The position numbers were made by a program, and so were the translations under genes. Of a DNA stretch of 64,000 nt, positions 10,956 through 22,925 are shown piece by piece; position 1 is the first letter of the stretch, and every line of letters starts with the position of its first letter. The stretch comes from Quercus robur (lineage: Eukaryota; Streptophyta; Magnoliopsida; Fagales; Fagaceae). The stretch spans positions 85,767,862 through 85,831,861 of the forward strand of contig NC_065535.1 of NCBI RefSeq assembly GCF_932294415.1. Direction: 5' to 3'. The notes under the pieces were generated by a model, which made no database searches, had not been told where the DNA came from, and saw only the letters and a list, made by a program, of their open reading frames with translations.

Positions 10956-11646
10956 TTAAATTAGAGTACAAATTGTTAAATCTATTAATTTTAGATACTC
11001 CCGTTATGAGCTCATCATCCACAAGGAAATTTGAGAAAAGCTAGGATTTTCCTTTATATTTAGTTTTCATTTTTTGGGAAAAGATTAGAAATAAGATAGG
11101 CATTAAATATAGGGTTAATCTTACAAATATTAAGAATTATAAATCTCACAATTTGCTCTCTTTTTTGGGGGTGAAAGTTGAATTTTAATTAATAAATAAA
11201 TAAATAAAGTACAACTACACACATCATCATACAAAATTTTTATTTAGTATATATATGAATTGGCTTTCGCAAAAATCCAGATGCATGAAAATATACATGA
11301 AAACCCAGTCAGGCAATACAAGTTGAAACGTGGTTGTAATTTTTAATTAAGTCAATTAATTATTGCCCCAAGACACATTAGTTCAACTTCAAGAGCAGTG
11401 TATACGTAATACATAATACATTGTATAAAAAATGAAAGTTAAGGGGTTGTTTGGATTTGTAATTTTCCATCACTCAGGTGTTGTTTGGATTTGTAGTTTT
11501 ACATCACTCATTACTCTATTTCCATCGCTCATCATACAAAATTAGTGGGCCCCATGGAGGCAATGCTTGTATGGATGGATTTTCTAAATTTGTTTCCATC
11601 ACTCAATTCTCACCAAATTGAGTAATGAATGACTAAAAATGGAAAC
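10956..11646. other. Spacer, copy of the old repeated non-coding unit
   Basis: No gene is seen. Bases about 11090-11440 match 35925-36290 over almost their full length (for example AAGATAGGCATTAAATATAG, GAATTGGCTTTCGC, AAGAGCAGTGTATACGTAAT). From 11455 there is short-period duplication of TTGTTTGGATTTGTA and CATCACTCA. Confidence 0.7.
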
Positions 11647-12445
11647 TGTAAGGACTGGATTTGGTCCTTGGCCCAAGGTGTGATTGGATTCAAGCTCAAT
11701 AGGCCCAGTACAATGAATTTATAGAGAGTGGGTTGGAGAACTAGGTTCTAATGAATGACTTAACAGTTAGGATGAATTTCAAAAGATAATCAAACAAAGA
11801 TGGAATGAAGTTCTCTAAGTAAATTTGTCCTCAACCTAATCCGAGGAGGTCTGTTCCAATATATATTGATTGAAAAAGGTTACAGATATAGTTCAAGCTG
11901 TTACAGTGCTTTCTCTTACAAATTTTCGATCCCTTCTCCATGGAGGGTCTTTTACATTATATAGTTCCCTTTTGATGATCTTAACCCAACACTTGTTGAT
12001 CATCTAAGTCACTACTTGAGTGTTTGTCCCATCGAACATCCTTCTTGGCCCTCTATGAGTTAGGATAGCCAATGCAGCACTATTCAGGGGTTTTCTCCAC
12101 ATAAATGAGGCCAGAAAGTTAGCTACAGTGCATTCAATGCGATGGCAGCAGCTTTATCTTAGATATTTCCTAGCTCCCATTCTTCCAGTATGTTTGTAAC
12201 GCACGCCCCCAGCAATGGAGTTTCTTAGAAGGTCACTTTGAGTGATAGGATATGCATTCGATCTGTACTTGGCTTATCCAAGGAGATATTCCTCCTCGGA
12301 TCACCTTTCCCAACCTTTCCACTTTCATATTACTTGGGGACTTTGAACTTAACACTCTCACTACTGTTTATTCGTTCTTGAACCAATCAACGTCTTCGGC
12401 CAAAGCCCAAGGCCCAATATACAATTTTGGGCCCTTATTCCTACA
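11647..12445 (-). repeat. 3' LTR of the minus-strand gypsy element
   Basis: It starts TGTAAGGACTGGATTTGG and ends TTATTCCTACA on the plus strand. It is collinear with 20773-21569 with scattered differences and small indels. An inverted pair CTTATCCAAGGAGATATT / CCTCCTCGGATCACC lies near 12282-12305. Confidence 0.9.
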
Positions 12446-12460
12446 ATAGCCCCTCAAAAT
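12446..12460 (-). promoter_or_regulatory. Polypurine tract
   Basis: Read on the minus strand this is ATTTTGAGGGGCTAT, directly before the 3' LTR. The identical 15 bases precede the 3' LTR of the element at 24463 (35130-35144), where they would prime plus-strand DNA synthesis. Confidence 0.85.
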
Positions 12461-12722
12461 TCCGATCTTTCCCTCTTATTTGAGGAGAAAAATGGGGTTT
12501 TGATTTCTTAAGAGTTAAAACTACTAATTCCTCTGATTTACACATGTGGGAGCACCGTTTGGTGCTCCTCATAACTATTACTGACACCTTGAAGCCCGCG
12601 ATGCGTCATTAATTGTTCCAGGCGACGCTTTGTTCCCCGCATCCAATGGTGAGGAGCAGATCCTACGGTGGACATTTTTCTTCGAATTTTAAGCAGGATA
12701 ACCCCCACTCAATTCCCCCTCC

Positions 12723-12730
12723 TATATAAG
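12723..12730 (+). promoter_or_regulatory. TATA box of the antisense gene (older element)
   Basis: TATATAAG lies about 280 bp upstream of the first conserved antisense codon and is followed by a C/T-rich leader (TTTCAAGAACTC repeats). A TATA-like box is found in the same relative place in the younger element. Function is inferred from position only. Confidence 0.45.
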
Positions 12731-13009
12731 GCGTATGAAGGGCTCACTTTTTATCACTTTACAAAAACTTTCAAACTCTCAAGAGCTCTCAACCTTTCAA
12801 GAACTCTCAATCTTTCAAGAACTTCCCACAATGTCACTTTGTTCACTTTCCCATAAGTCTTTATTCTTTATTTTTTCTAGGTTGTTTTTCTCCTCGGCCA
12901 ATCTCCTTGGCCCTCCATTCTTCGTCTCCTTTATTTAAAAACTTCACCCACTTCCCTTTAGCTTGACCAGATAGGTAAGTTTAAGCACCTAGTAGATTCT
13001 GATGTCGGT

Positions 13010-14221
13010 ATGGAAGGTTTTAGGGCCAAGTACCACATTCCGCAGGGAGTAGCCCTGCAATATTGTGCCCCGGATCAAATAGTCACACATAGGGAGGAAG
13101 GGGAGGTCGTCATTCCTATGATCACTTTCATAGAAGGAGGAATGACACTCCCTATGGGCAGGGTGACTCGAGATTATTTGATCAACCATAGGTTGACTCC
13201 CCATTAGTGTGCCCCTAACCTATTTAGGGTCTTGGGTAGCGTAGACACTCTCAACGAGCAGATAGACTTGGGGCTCACGTGGCATGATGTATTTCACATG
13301 TACGAGTGCCACAAACTTGCCGGCGCGGAATATTATCTCAAGTCTCGGTCCGACATTGTTAGGCTGATATCGTGTCTTCCTAAGTCTAATAAAGGCATAA
13401 AGGATGACTACTTGATTGTCTCCTAGGAGTGGTATAACGGTCTTCATTGCCCAACTCAGGCTGGAGAGCCAGGTGGGGTACCCTAGAATTAGTACCTTTG
13501 GTAGGGGATTTAGCCCTTTTAGTTTTATTCCTTTTCATTTTTAACACTTTGCCTTCTTCTAATGATAATTTTCATTGGTCTGACCATGATTTCCTCCTTG
13601 GACGTTTTTGTAGATAAAAGGCACGTTGCTCCGAGACTCAGCCTGATCAACGTTCCGGCTCTCAACAAACTACTGAGGTTGGAGATATTTATAAGTGAAG
13701 ACGGGCAATTGTGAGCAGTTCACTTAGTACTTGACTATGAGCCTTTGTCAAGAACCTTCCAAGATGCAAGTCAGGCAATAAAAGCTGGTGACTCCCGATT
13801 GGCCCGCATAGACATCTCTGTGCCTAGTTTTTTGGCTTGGAGAGATCTTCCACCTATTGTATTGCCACTTCAATAGGTTTTGCTTGAGGCAACAGCAGCA
13901 CCAAGGGAGGAGATTGCCTCTTCACGCCTATCACTTGAGGAGGAGATAGACAAATTTCATTTTGAAGAAGAGAAGACTCAAGGGGCTCAAATAGTTCACA
14001 TCGCGGACGCCGAGGACGAGCTTGATAGGCACTCAGGTGTTCACGCCCCGATTTTGGTGATTGCTCGTCCAGACAGCACCTCCAAAGAAGAGGAAGACGA
14101 GATGGCATTGAACCGGGAGAATAAAAGCCTAAGAGGCCTCATGGCTGCAAGGAACAAGGGGTCAACTTCACAAGAAGTCCCCAAGTCCCAAGTTCCTCCC
14201 ACTCTTCCCCTTTCTGTTTAA
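13010..14221 (+). pseudogene. Antisense gene inside the gypsy element (putative gypsy-type transposon protein), degenerate
   Basis: Read opposite to gag-pol. Exon-like block 13010-13472 encodes FRAKYHIPQGVALQYC, AFRTFIEGGMT-like and TRDYLINHRLTPH, with a stop at 13205-13207 where the younger copy has Gln, and another stop near 13424. The donor CCAG/GTGGGG (13472/13473) and the acceptor TTTTTGTAG (ending 13613) join to a second block at 13614, restoring the frame as in the younger element. The second block (RLSLINVPALN, then an acidic region rich in EEE and DSTSKEEEDE) ends at TAA 14219-14221. The coiled-coil C-terminus seen in the younger copy is missing. The first block resembles the Pfam family 'putative gypsy type transposon' (Transposase_28), from memory. 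Function unknown. Confidence 0.75.
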
Positions 14222-14516
14222 TGAAAATGTTTTTCTTTTTATCCCTTGAACCTTTACTTTATGTGCTTTGAAGTTTATTATTATTATAAATAGCATTGAA
14301 CTGTTGCTACTCTGTCTTTAATAAAAACTAACAATAATACACTGCTAACAATTTAAGTAATTTGATTAAGCACCAGCATTAAAGAGGTTTACCACATACT
14401 TGTATTGAGAATTGAACCTTTTGCAATGAAGGCTAAACTCAAAGCCATCAATCCAAGGAGTTGGGTATAATTATGGATCTGTTTTGACACTTAGTAAAAG
14501 ACCAACATATATCACT
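14222..14516. other. Non-coding link between antisense gene and tandem array
   Basis: AT-rich sequence within the older gypsy element. No reading frame or motif is recognised. Confidence 0.5.
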
Positions 14517-15320
14517 GTGTTAATTTTCTCCAAGTATGTAATTTGAGGGACCAGAGATGACTAGGGTTCTGTTTAACACTTATAGAGATGTCATTGAGTG
14601 TTAATTTTCTCAAAGTATGAGGTCCGAGGAACCAGGCATGACTAAGGTTCTGTTTAACACTTATAAAGATGTCATTGAGTGTTAATTTTCCAAAAGAATG
14701 TGGTCCAAGGAACTAGGCATGACTAAGGTTCTATTTAACACTTAGATAGATATCATTGAGTGTTAATTTTCCCAAAGTATGTGGTCCGAGGAACCAAGCA
14801 TGACTAAGTTTTTGTTTAACACTTATAAAGATGTCATTGAGTGTTAATTTTCTCAAAGTATATGATCCGAGGAACCAGGCATGACTAAGGTTTTGTTTAA
14901 CACTTATAAAGATGTCATTGAGTGTTAATTTTCCCAAAGTATGTGGTTCGAGAAACCAGGCATGACTAAGATTCTGTTTAACACTTAGATAGATGTCATT
15001 GAGTGTTAATTTTCCCAAAGTAAGTGGTCTAAGGAATCAAGTATGACTAAAGTTCTGTTTAACACTTATAAAGATGTCATTAAGTGTTAATTTTCTCAAA
15101 GTATGTGGTCTAGGGAACCAGGCATGACTAAGGTTCTATTTAACACTTATAAAGATGTCATTGAGTGTTAATTTTCCCAAAGTATGTGATCCGAGGAACC
15201 AGACATGACTAAGGTTCTATTTAACACTTATAAAGATGCCATTAAGTGTTAATTTTCCTAAAGTATGTGGTCCGAGGAACCAAGCATGACTAAGGTTTTA
15301 TTTAACACTTATAAAGATAA
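14517..15320 (-). repeat. Ten 81-bp tandem repeats in the 3' untranslated region
   Basis: GTGTTAATTTT recurs at 14517, 14598, 14679, 14760, 14841, 14922, 15003, 15084, 15165 and 15246, exactly 81 bases apart. Units differ by point changes. In the element's own orientation each unit reads AAGTGTTAAACAGAACC, then TTCCTCGGACCACA, then AAAATTAACACT. This is homologous to the 80/81-bp unit at 30629-31919. Confidence 0.9.
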
Positions 15321-15378
15321 TAATGGGAAGTACGATGTATTTACACAATAAATGAGCACATGACAAAGGGAAATTTCA

Positions 15379-18300
15379 TTAATAATAATATCTTTTCAGG
15401 TTGTTTACATTCCAAGGGCGTGGTATTACATGTTCATCTAGGTTTTCGAGGAAATATGCTTCTATACCAGCCACTGAGGTGATGTGATATGGCCCCTCCT
15501 AGTTGGGCCCCAGCTTTCCCTATGATGGGTTCTTTGCAGTACCTAGAACATTTCTCAACACCAAGTCACCAGGTGCTAACGATCTCAACTTCACATTTGC
15601 ATCATAATCTTGTTTGAGCTTGTGTTGGTAATATGCCAATTGGACCATTGCATTTTCTCTCATTTCTTCAATAAAATCTAAGCTCTTTTCTAGCAATTCA
15701 TTGTTATCGCTCGAATTGAAAGAACTTGTCCTAAGAGTTGGGAAGCCAGTCTCAAAAGGAATAACTGCTTCTATTCCATAAGTCATTGAAAAGGAAGTCT
15801 CTCCTGTTGATCTACGAGATGTGGTTCGGTATGTCCAAAGGACATGCGACAGCTCTTCCACCCATTTTCCCTTTGCATCATCCAACCTCTTCTTGAGTCC
15901 ATTCACTATGACCTTGTTAACAACCTCAGCTTATCCATTCCCTTGGGGATAAGGTGGGGTAGAATATCTATTCGCAATGCCTAGGTCACAATAGTATCTT
16001 CTGAAAGATTTGCTATCAAATTGAAGGCCATTGTTCTAGATGAGGGTACGAAGGACCCCGAACCATGTGACAATATTTTTCCAAAAAAATTTCTTGGCAT
16101 CCACATCCCTAATGTTTGCCAAGGGCTCAGTTTCAACCCACTTAGTGAAGTAGTCCGTGCTGATTAGCAAATACCTCTTGTTCCCTGCTGCCTTGGGGAA
16201 AGGGCCAACAATTTCTAAGCCCCATTAAGCGAAAAGCCAAGGGCTGGACAGGAGATTAAGGACTCCTCCTGGTTGGTGCACAGGTGCACATTTGGTGCAA
16301 ATTTTTGGCATTGATCACACTTCTTCACATATTCTTGTGCTTCCTTTTACATGTTTAGCTACCAATAGCCCTGAGTGATGGCTTGGTGGGATAAAGATCT
16401 GCCTCCAATGTGGCTTCCACAAATCCCTTCATGTAACTCCTCAAGAAGTAGTTTTGATGACTTGGGATGTATGCATAGCAGGTATGGCCCAGAAAAAGAG
16501 CGCTTGTAAAATTTGTGATCCTCGGACAGCCAGAACCGAGGAGCCTTTCTACGTACTTTGTCAGCTTCTGACTTCTCCTTGGGTAGGATATCCTCCTTCA
16601 AGAATAGTACTATGGGGTCCATCCAGCTAGGCCCTACCTTAACTTGGTGAACATGAACCACCTCTCTCTTCACCTCTGTGGGCTTGTACAAGTCTTCTAT
16701 CAAGATGACTCTAGGTAAGCTCTGCGCTGAGGAGGTTGTAAGTGTGGCTAGGGAATCTGCACGTGTGTTTCCACTTCTAGGGACATGCAATAGGCTGAAA
16801 GATTCAAACCCTGCTTGCAAAGGCCTGACTTAACCTAGGTACCCTTGCATTCTCTCGTCTCTCGCTTCTAACTTTCCCTTCACTTGGCCAACAACCAATC
16901 TTGAGTCCGAGAACATCTCTACCTCTTTTCTGCCCATTCTTTAAACTATGGCCATTCCCATCAGTAGAGCTTCATACTCAGCCTCATTGTTTGTGGGCGA
17001 GAATCCCAATCTTAATGATTTCTTGATGGTGATCTTTTCAGGTGAAACCAAAACTAGCCCCACTCCAGATCCCCTTTGATTCACTGTGCTATCAACATAT
17101 ACCTTCCAGGATAAAGGTTCTTGTAGGGTGATTGTGCCAATCGATTTTCCATCTATGTGTGGCGTTTCTACTTCTTTCTTAAACAGGGATTCAGCGAACT
17201 TGGCCACCAAATCTGCGGGGACCTGGCCCTTAACAGAGGTACGAGGCATGTATTTGATGTCAAAAGCTCCTAGGATTGTACCCTACTTGGCAATCCTTAA
17301 TGTGTAATCAGCATTCCTGTGTAATCAGCACTTTGGAGCAGAGCTCTGAGCGAAACCTGAGTTAGGACAACAACTGTGAATGCGTGGAAGTAATGGGGGA
17401 GTTTACGTGTAGCATGTACCACTGCCAAAATGACTTTATCCAGTGGCAGATAACGGACCTCGGCCTCATGTAGCGACTTACTCACATAATAAACTGGCTT
17501 TTGTATGTCGCTATCAACTTGTATTAACACCAAGCTTACAGCATGAGGGGCCACAACAGTATAACCAACAGGACTTCATCCATCTCAAGACTGGACATGA
17601 TAGGTGGCCGAGAGAGATACTCCTTAAGCCTTTGGAAGGCCAAAGCACATTCCTCGGTCCACTAAAATCCCTTCCACTTATTCATTAACAGGAAGAAGGG
17701 TCTGCATCTATCCGCTGATCGAGAGATAAATTGGTTCAAGGCGACAGTCATTCCGGTTAGCTTCTGGACTTCCTTGGGATTCCGAGGTGGTTGTAAACTG
17801 TTAATTGCCTTAATCTGATTGGGGTTAACCTCAATTCCTCGGTGAGTTACCATGTAGCCCAAAAACTTACCCGACCCCACACCAAAAGAGCATTGGGAAG
17901 TGTTAAGGCACAACTTGTGTTTCCTTAGAATTTCAAAAATGTTCCTAAGTCTCCCACATGCTCGGACACCACCTTACTCTTCACCACCATATCGTCTATA
18001 TAGACCTCAATACTTTTGCCTAGCTGTAGTTCAAATATCCTAGTCATCATCATTTGATAGGTAGACTCTGTGTTTTTCAAATCAAAAGGCATCACTTTGT
18101 AGTGGTAGTTCCTAGTTGGAGTGACAAAAGCTGTCTTTTCCTGATTACCCAGGGCTAGTGGTATCTGGTGGTATCCTTGAAAGGCATCTAAGAAGCTCAT
18201 CCGAGGATGGCCTACAGTTGCATCCATTAGCTGGTCTATCCTAGGCATAGGGAAGGGATCCTTTGGGTAGGCCTTATTTAGATCTGTGAAGTCCACACAC

Positions 18301-20719
18301 ACTCGCCACTTTCCATTCTTCTTCTTCTTCACCACCACAGTATTGGCCAGCCATTCAGGGTAGAAAACCTCCTTGATAGCCCCTGCTTGCTTAAGCTTTA
18401 TCACCTCGTCTTTGACAGCATCAGAATGATCTTTGGATGAGTGCCGAGGTGGTCGTTTTTTGAGGGTGACAGATGGATTAACGTTTAAATGATGGCAGAT
18501 GAAGCTCGGATCCACCCCTAGGGCTTCGTAAGCGTTCCATGCAAATATATCAACATTTCTCCTAAGGAACTTTATCAGCTTTTAGCCGAGCTCCGATCTG
18601 AAAGAATTTCTCTGAGTCATTACCAACAACAAATGTTTCTAAATCTTCATGTTTGGCCTCCTCGGCTGATCCATTGATAGGTAACTCCGGAGCCTTTAAT
18701 TGCTATAAGCCCCTTTCAGCAGAGGCCGAGGATTCAGTTTCGAGCTGATGTAGGATGGTGGCCACCAGGCACTGCTTAGCCGTGGATTGGCTCCCACCAA
18801 TCTCTTCAACCCAGCCCCCTACCAAATATTTCACCTTCTAGTGCAAAGTAGAAGAGATGGCTCCTAGGGCAAGAAGTTAGGGTCTGGCCACAACGGCCGT
18901 GTAGGGGGAATAAGCATCCAACGCGATGAAGTCCACCTCTACCACTTCTGAACCAGCTTGCACGGGTAGTCTAATCTGATCCCTCAGAATGACAACTTTC
19001 CCATGAAAACTCACCAAAGGAGAATCGTATGTTGATAAGTCTTCGGGTCTCAAATTCAGCCCCTTGTATAAGTCGGGGTACATAATTTCAGTACCATTAC
19101 CTTGGTCCATCATCACCCTCTTCACGTCATACCCCCCCAATTCTTAGCGTGATCACCAAAGCATCATCATGGGATTGTATGGTTCCAACCTTATCTTCAT
19201 CCAAAAAGCTTAACGCCAGTTGGATACTCACTTTAGCCCTCTTTGGCCCAGAATTTGAGTTCTCGGCAGACAGCCAAGTGACTGACATTATTCTGGAGGG
19301 ATAGGACCCGGTCCTTCTTGAAGTGGCAAAAATGACATTTATCGTGCCTAAATGAGGTTTTGAAGAAGCATCTCTTCGGGTTTTTGAACCTATTTGGCTC
19401 TCCTGGCCACTAGAATGATGCAAAAGCTATTTCAACGTTCCCTCTCAAACTAGCTGGTCCAAATGGTCCCACAAATTTCTACAGTCTTTTGTAGTATGTC
19501 CCTGGTCCTGGTGATATTGACAATAAAGATTCTGATTGCGCCTTGTGGGGTTTCTTGCAATCTTATTTGGCTATTTAAAGAATGGCTCATTCTTAATCTT
19601 CTTTATAACTTGCTGCACTGGTTCCTGGAACACCACGTTAACCGCTTGAGTATTGGCAGATCCCGACTGCCCAGCAAAGTCCCTTTGTGGTCGGTTATTG
19701 TTGTATCGGTCTGACCTGAAATCCCTTATTTCCTGAGGGATAACCTTAACCTTTCCTTTCCCCTGCTATTGGTCTTCCTCGACCCTCTTATACTTATCAA
19801 TCCAGTCCATGAATTGGCGCATACTGGTGACCATTTTACCAGTTAGAGATTTTCTTAAACCGTGCTTGGTTGGAAGGCCGACCTTAAAAGTATCGATGGC
19901 CACATCATCAAAATCACCATCTATTTCATTGAACATCTCCCAGTATCTGTCCGAATATGTCTTCAGGGTCTCCTCTTTTTGCATGGATAAGGACAGCAGG
20001 GAATCCAAGGGCCGAGGAACCTTGCTACACGCAATAAAACGAGAGTCAAACGCCCGGGTGAGCTTCTTGAAGGAATCTATGGAATCTGCCCTTAGGCCGT
20101 CGAACCATCTCATCGCCACGGGTCCTAGACTGGACGGGAACATCTTGCACATCAAGGTTTCATCTTTGGAATGGACAATCATTCTCTTATTGAAGTAGCT
20201 CACATGCTCCATAAGGTCCGTTCGACCATTGTAGATGGTGAACGTTGGCTGATGGAACCACCAAGGAAGTATTGCCCCTTCAATCTTGCGCGTAAAGGGC
20301 GACTTGGAAATCTGGTTCAATGCTTTGCTCATAGCGTTATTTCCTAGGCCTCTACAGGGCGGGCTCTTGTATGTATGTTTGTGATGGTATTCTTCATGGT
20401 AGGAAAAAGATTCGCTGGGTAGAGTTCTTAACCTTCGCCTATAACTAGCCTCTTCTTCACCGTCAGAGGAAACATCAGAGTTGGAGGGGGTTTGTTCTCG
20501 TCGTGCATGGCGCAACTTCTTCTTTAACTGGTCAATCTCTAGTTGCATGGCACTGTTATGTTGCTCTTGAGAAACGTGACTTCCAACTCGAGAGTGGCTT
20601 CTACTTGTATGAGTAGTAGGCACGCTGCCCTCTCAATCTCTCCTATGTTCAAGATTAAGGAAATCATCCTATCGTTGGGACCTCGTGGAGTCTTGCTGAT
20701 GAGGACCTGATCCTATCAT
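15379..20719 (-). pseudogene. gag-pol of the older Ty3/gypsy element
   Basis: The start ATG (20719-20717) opens a gag with several stops. Its capsid region (about 20280-19770) keeps FTIYNGRTDLMEHVSYFNKR and WIDKYKRVEE. Then come a zinc-knuckle-like CQYHQDQGHTTKDC (about 19450-19490), a protease-like region (about 19130-18880, VMMDQGNGTEIMYPDLY), and a UAG at 18705-18703. RT lies at 18515-17925 with YIDDMVVKSK, followed by the first RNase H (about 17560-17280) and a second RNase H (about 17110-16740) that keeps YVDST, NEAEYEALL and FSDSRL. Integrase (about 16600-15500) has ICGSHIGGRSLSH and SFSMTYGIEAVIP. The last codons align with those of the younger element. Several stops and frame breaks make it inactive. 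Confidence 0.9.
18697..18705 (-). promoter_or_regulatory. Leaky stop context between gag-protease and pol (TAGCAATTA)
   Basis: On the minus strand the in-frame triplets are TTA TAG CAA TTA. UAG followed by CAA UUA is the tobamovirus-type readthrough context (UAG CARYYA). The younger element has TTA TAG CAA TCA at the homologous site, in the same frame. Leakiness is inferred, not shown. Confidence 0.65.
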
Positions 20720-20746
20720 AGTTGACCGTTGCACTCACTATCACAC

Positions 20747-20770
20747 AAGTTCTTCCCACAGATGGCGCCA
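20747..20770 (-). promoter_or_regulatory. Primer binding site
   Basis: Two bases after the 5' LTR (minus strand) the sequence reads TGGCGCCATCTGTGGGAAG. The first seven bases, TGGCGCC, fit the 3' end of tRNA-Asp; the rest does not match a tRNA I can name. The younger element has TGGCGCCGTCTGTGGGAAG at the same place. Confidence 0.7.
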
Positions 20771-20772
20771 AT

Positions 20773-21569
20773 TGTAAGGACTGGATTTGGTCCTTGGCCT
20801 AAGGTGTGATTGGATTCAAGCCTAATAGACCCAGTACAATGAATTTGTAGAAAGTGGGTTGAAGAATTAAGCTCTAATGAATGACTTAACAGTTAGGATA
20901 GATTTTAAAAGATAATCAAACAAAGATGGAATGAAGTTCTCTAAGTAAATTTGTCCTCGGCCTAATCCGAGGAAGTTTGTTCTAGTATATATTGATTGAA
21001 AAAGGTTACAGATATAGTTCAAGCTGTTACAGTGCTTTCTCCTACAAATTTCTGATCCCTTCTTCAAAGAGGGTCTTTTATATTATATAGTTTCCTTTTG
21101 ATGATCTTGACCCTACACTTGTTGATCATCTAAGCCACTACTTGAGTACTTGTCCCATTGGACATCCTTCCTGGCCCTCTATGAGTTGGGATAGCCAATG
21201 CAACACTGTTCAGGGATCTTCTCCACATAAATGCGGCTAGAAAGTTAGCTATAGTGCATTCAATGAGGTGACAGTAGCTTTATCTTAGATATTTCCTAGC
21301 TTCCATTCTTCCAGTATGTTCATAATGCACGCCCCCAGCAGTGGAGTTTCCTGGAAAGTCACTTTGAGTGATAGGATATGCATTCAATCTATGCTTGACT
21401 TATCCGAGAAGATATTCCTCCTCGGACCACCTTTCCTAACCTTTCCACTTGCATGTCTAGAGGACTCTGAACTTAACACTCTCACTACTATTTATTCGTC
21501 CTCGGACCAATCAACGTCTTTAGCCAAAGCCTAAGGCCCAATATACAATTTTGGGCTCTTATCCCCACA
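20773..21569 (-). repeat. 5' LTR of the minus-strand gypsy element
   Basis: Collinear with 11647-12445, starting TGTAAGGACTGGATTTGG and ending CTTATCCCCACA on the plus strand. It would hold the element's promoter. The divergence from its partner is visible by eye in almost every line, far more than between the LTRs of the younger element. Confidence 0.9.
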
Positions 21570-21723
21570 TAAACAAATTTTAGGTGTTTTTGAGTTATGG
21601 AAATAGAGTTATGATGACAAAATTGTAATTTTCTCCTTTAAGAGGGTGAAATTAGAATTTAATTTTAAAAAGAAATTAAGCACCAAAGATAAATACACAA
21701 TTTGCTTAGAAATAAAGAAATGA

Positions 21724-21894
21724 CCACCGCACACCCTTGGTACGATGGTCACTCCACAAGTATAAATGTTTGTGGAGTGTGGGGGGTAAGGGCCGAGATT
21801 CAAGTCTTTAGGAGGGAACTTCACACACATATACGCTTAGATTAAGTTAGAGTAGAATTCAATCTTGTATAAAAAATTAAAAAAAAAAAAAAGA
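21724..21894 (+). mobile_element. SINE, family 1 copy 2
   Basis: The body runs from CCACCGCACACCCTTGG through GGGCCGAGATTCAAGTC (box-B-like) to CAATCTTGTATAAAAAATT and a poly(A) tail. Perfect 10-bp target-site duplications AAAGAAATGA flank it (21714-21723 and 21895-21904). It is non-coding and would be transcribed by RNA polymerase III from its internal promoter. Confidence 0.85.
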
Positions 21895-22079
21895 AAAGAA
21901 ATGAATAGAATTCTTCCAGGACAAGTGATTTATTATTTTCCGTATTGATCCATTAATTTAGATACTCTAGTTATGACCTCATCCACACGGAAATTTTAGG
22001 AAACCAAGGATTTTCCTTTAATTTTATTTATTTATTTAGAGTAAAAAAAATCCGAAAATCATATTATATATAATAAAAG

Positions 22080-22925
22080 TTGAGTTTAGACACCATGGTT
22101 GCGCCAAGTGTCTTCACCAAATTGCAGAAATTTTATTAAAATTTTAGATTTTTAAAGAACTAAAAATTCATTCTTATCATTAAGCAGTTTATCTCATGAG
22201 GATTCTAATTCATTCTTATCATTAATTAGTTTATTGTAGTTTTTTAGTAGTTTATCTTAAAAAAAAAAAAAAAAACTACTTCACCTATTTCACGTAAAAA
22301 TTTATAAATTTATTTCTTTTTTGTAGCTAATAACATTAACTATTTTTTTGGGATAAAGTATACCTAAACTTCTTGATTAGATAAGCTCCTTTTTCTTTTT
22401 GTTTATATCAAGTTATCTACTTCTTTTTGTTCATATCAAAGTTGGGCTTAGATTATCTCGAAAAAAAAAAAAAAAGTTGGGCTTAGATACTGTGATTGCG
22501 CCAAGTGTTTTCACCAAATTGTAGAAATTTTATTAAAATTTTAGATTTTTAAAGAACTAAAAATTCATTCTTATCACTAAGTAGTTTATTTCATGAGGAT
22601 TCTAATTCATTCTTATCATTAATTAGTTTATCTAAAAAATAAAAATAAAAAACTAATTCACGTAAAAGAAAAACTACTTCGCCTCATGTAAGAATTTTTT
22701 AATATATAGTTTATCTTAAAAATAAATAAATAAATAAATAAAAACCTACTTCACTCTAATTCACCTGTTTCATGTAAAAATTTATAAATTTATTCCTTTT
22801 TTGTAGCTAATAACATTAACTATTTTTTGGGATAAAGTATACCTAAACTTCTTGATTAGATAAGCTCCTTTTTCTTTTTGTTCATATCAAGGTATCTACT
22901 TCTTTTTTGTTCATATCAAGTTATT
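22080..22925. repeat. Internal direct duplication, period about 397 bp
   Basis: GCGCCAAGTG occurs at 22101 and 22498. Surrounding text (CTTCACCAAATTG / TTTCACCAAATTG, TTTAAAGAACTAAAAATTCA, TTTATATCAAGTTATC) is repeated with the same offset until about 22925. The unit's first bases resemble those at 40925, 41695 and 42285. Confidence 0.75.

Larger units (their letters stand above)
11647..21569 (-). mobile_element. Ty3/gypsy retrotransposon, Tat-like, full length but degenerate
   Basis: Two similar direct LTRs bound an internal region read on the minus strand: PBS, gag, protease, RT, RNase H, second RNase H, integrase, then an 81-bp tandem array, an antisense gene and the PPT. Flanks GAAAC (11642-11646) and TAAAC (21570-21574) are a plausible 5-bp duplication with one change. 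Many stops and frameshifts, and clearly diverged LTRs, make it older than the related element at 24463. Dual RNase H, 3' tandem repeats and an extra antisense gene are features known from the Tat lineage. Confidence 0.9.
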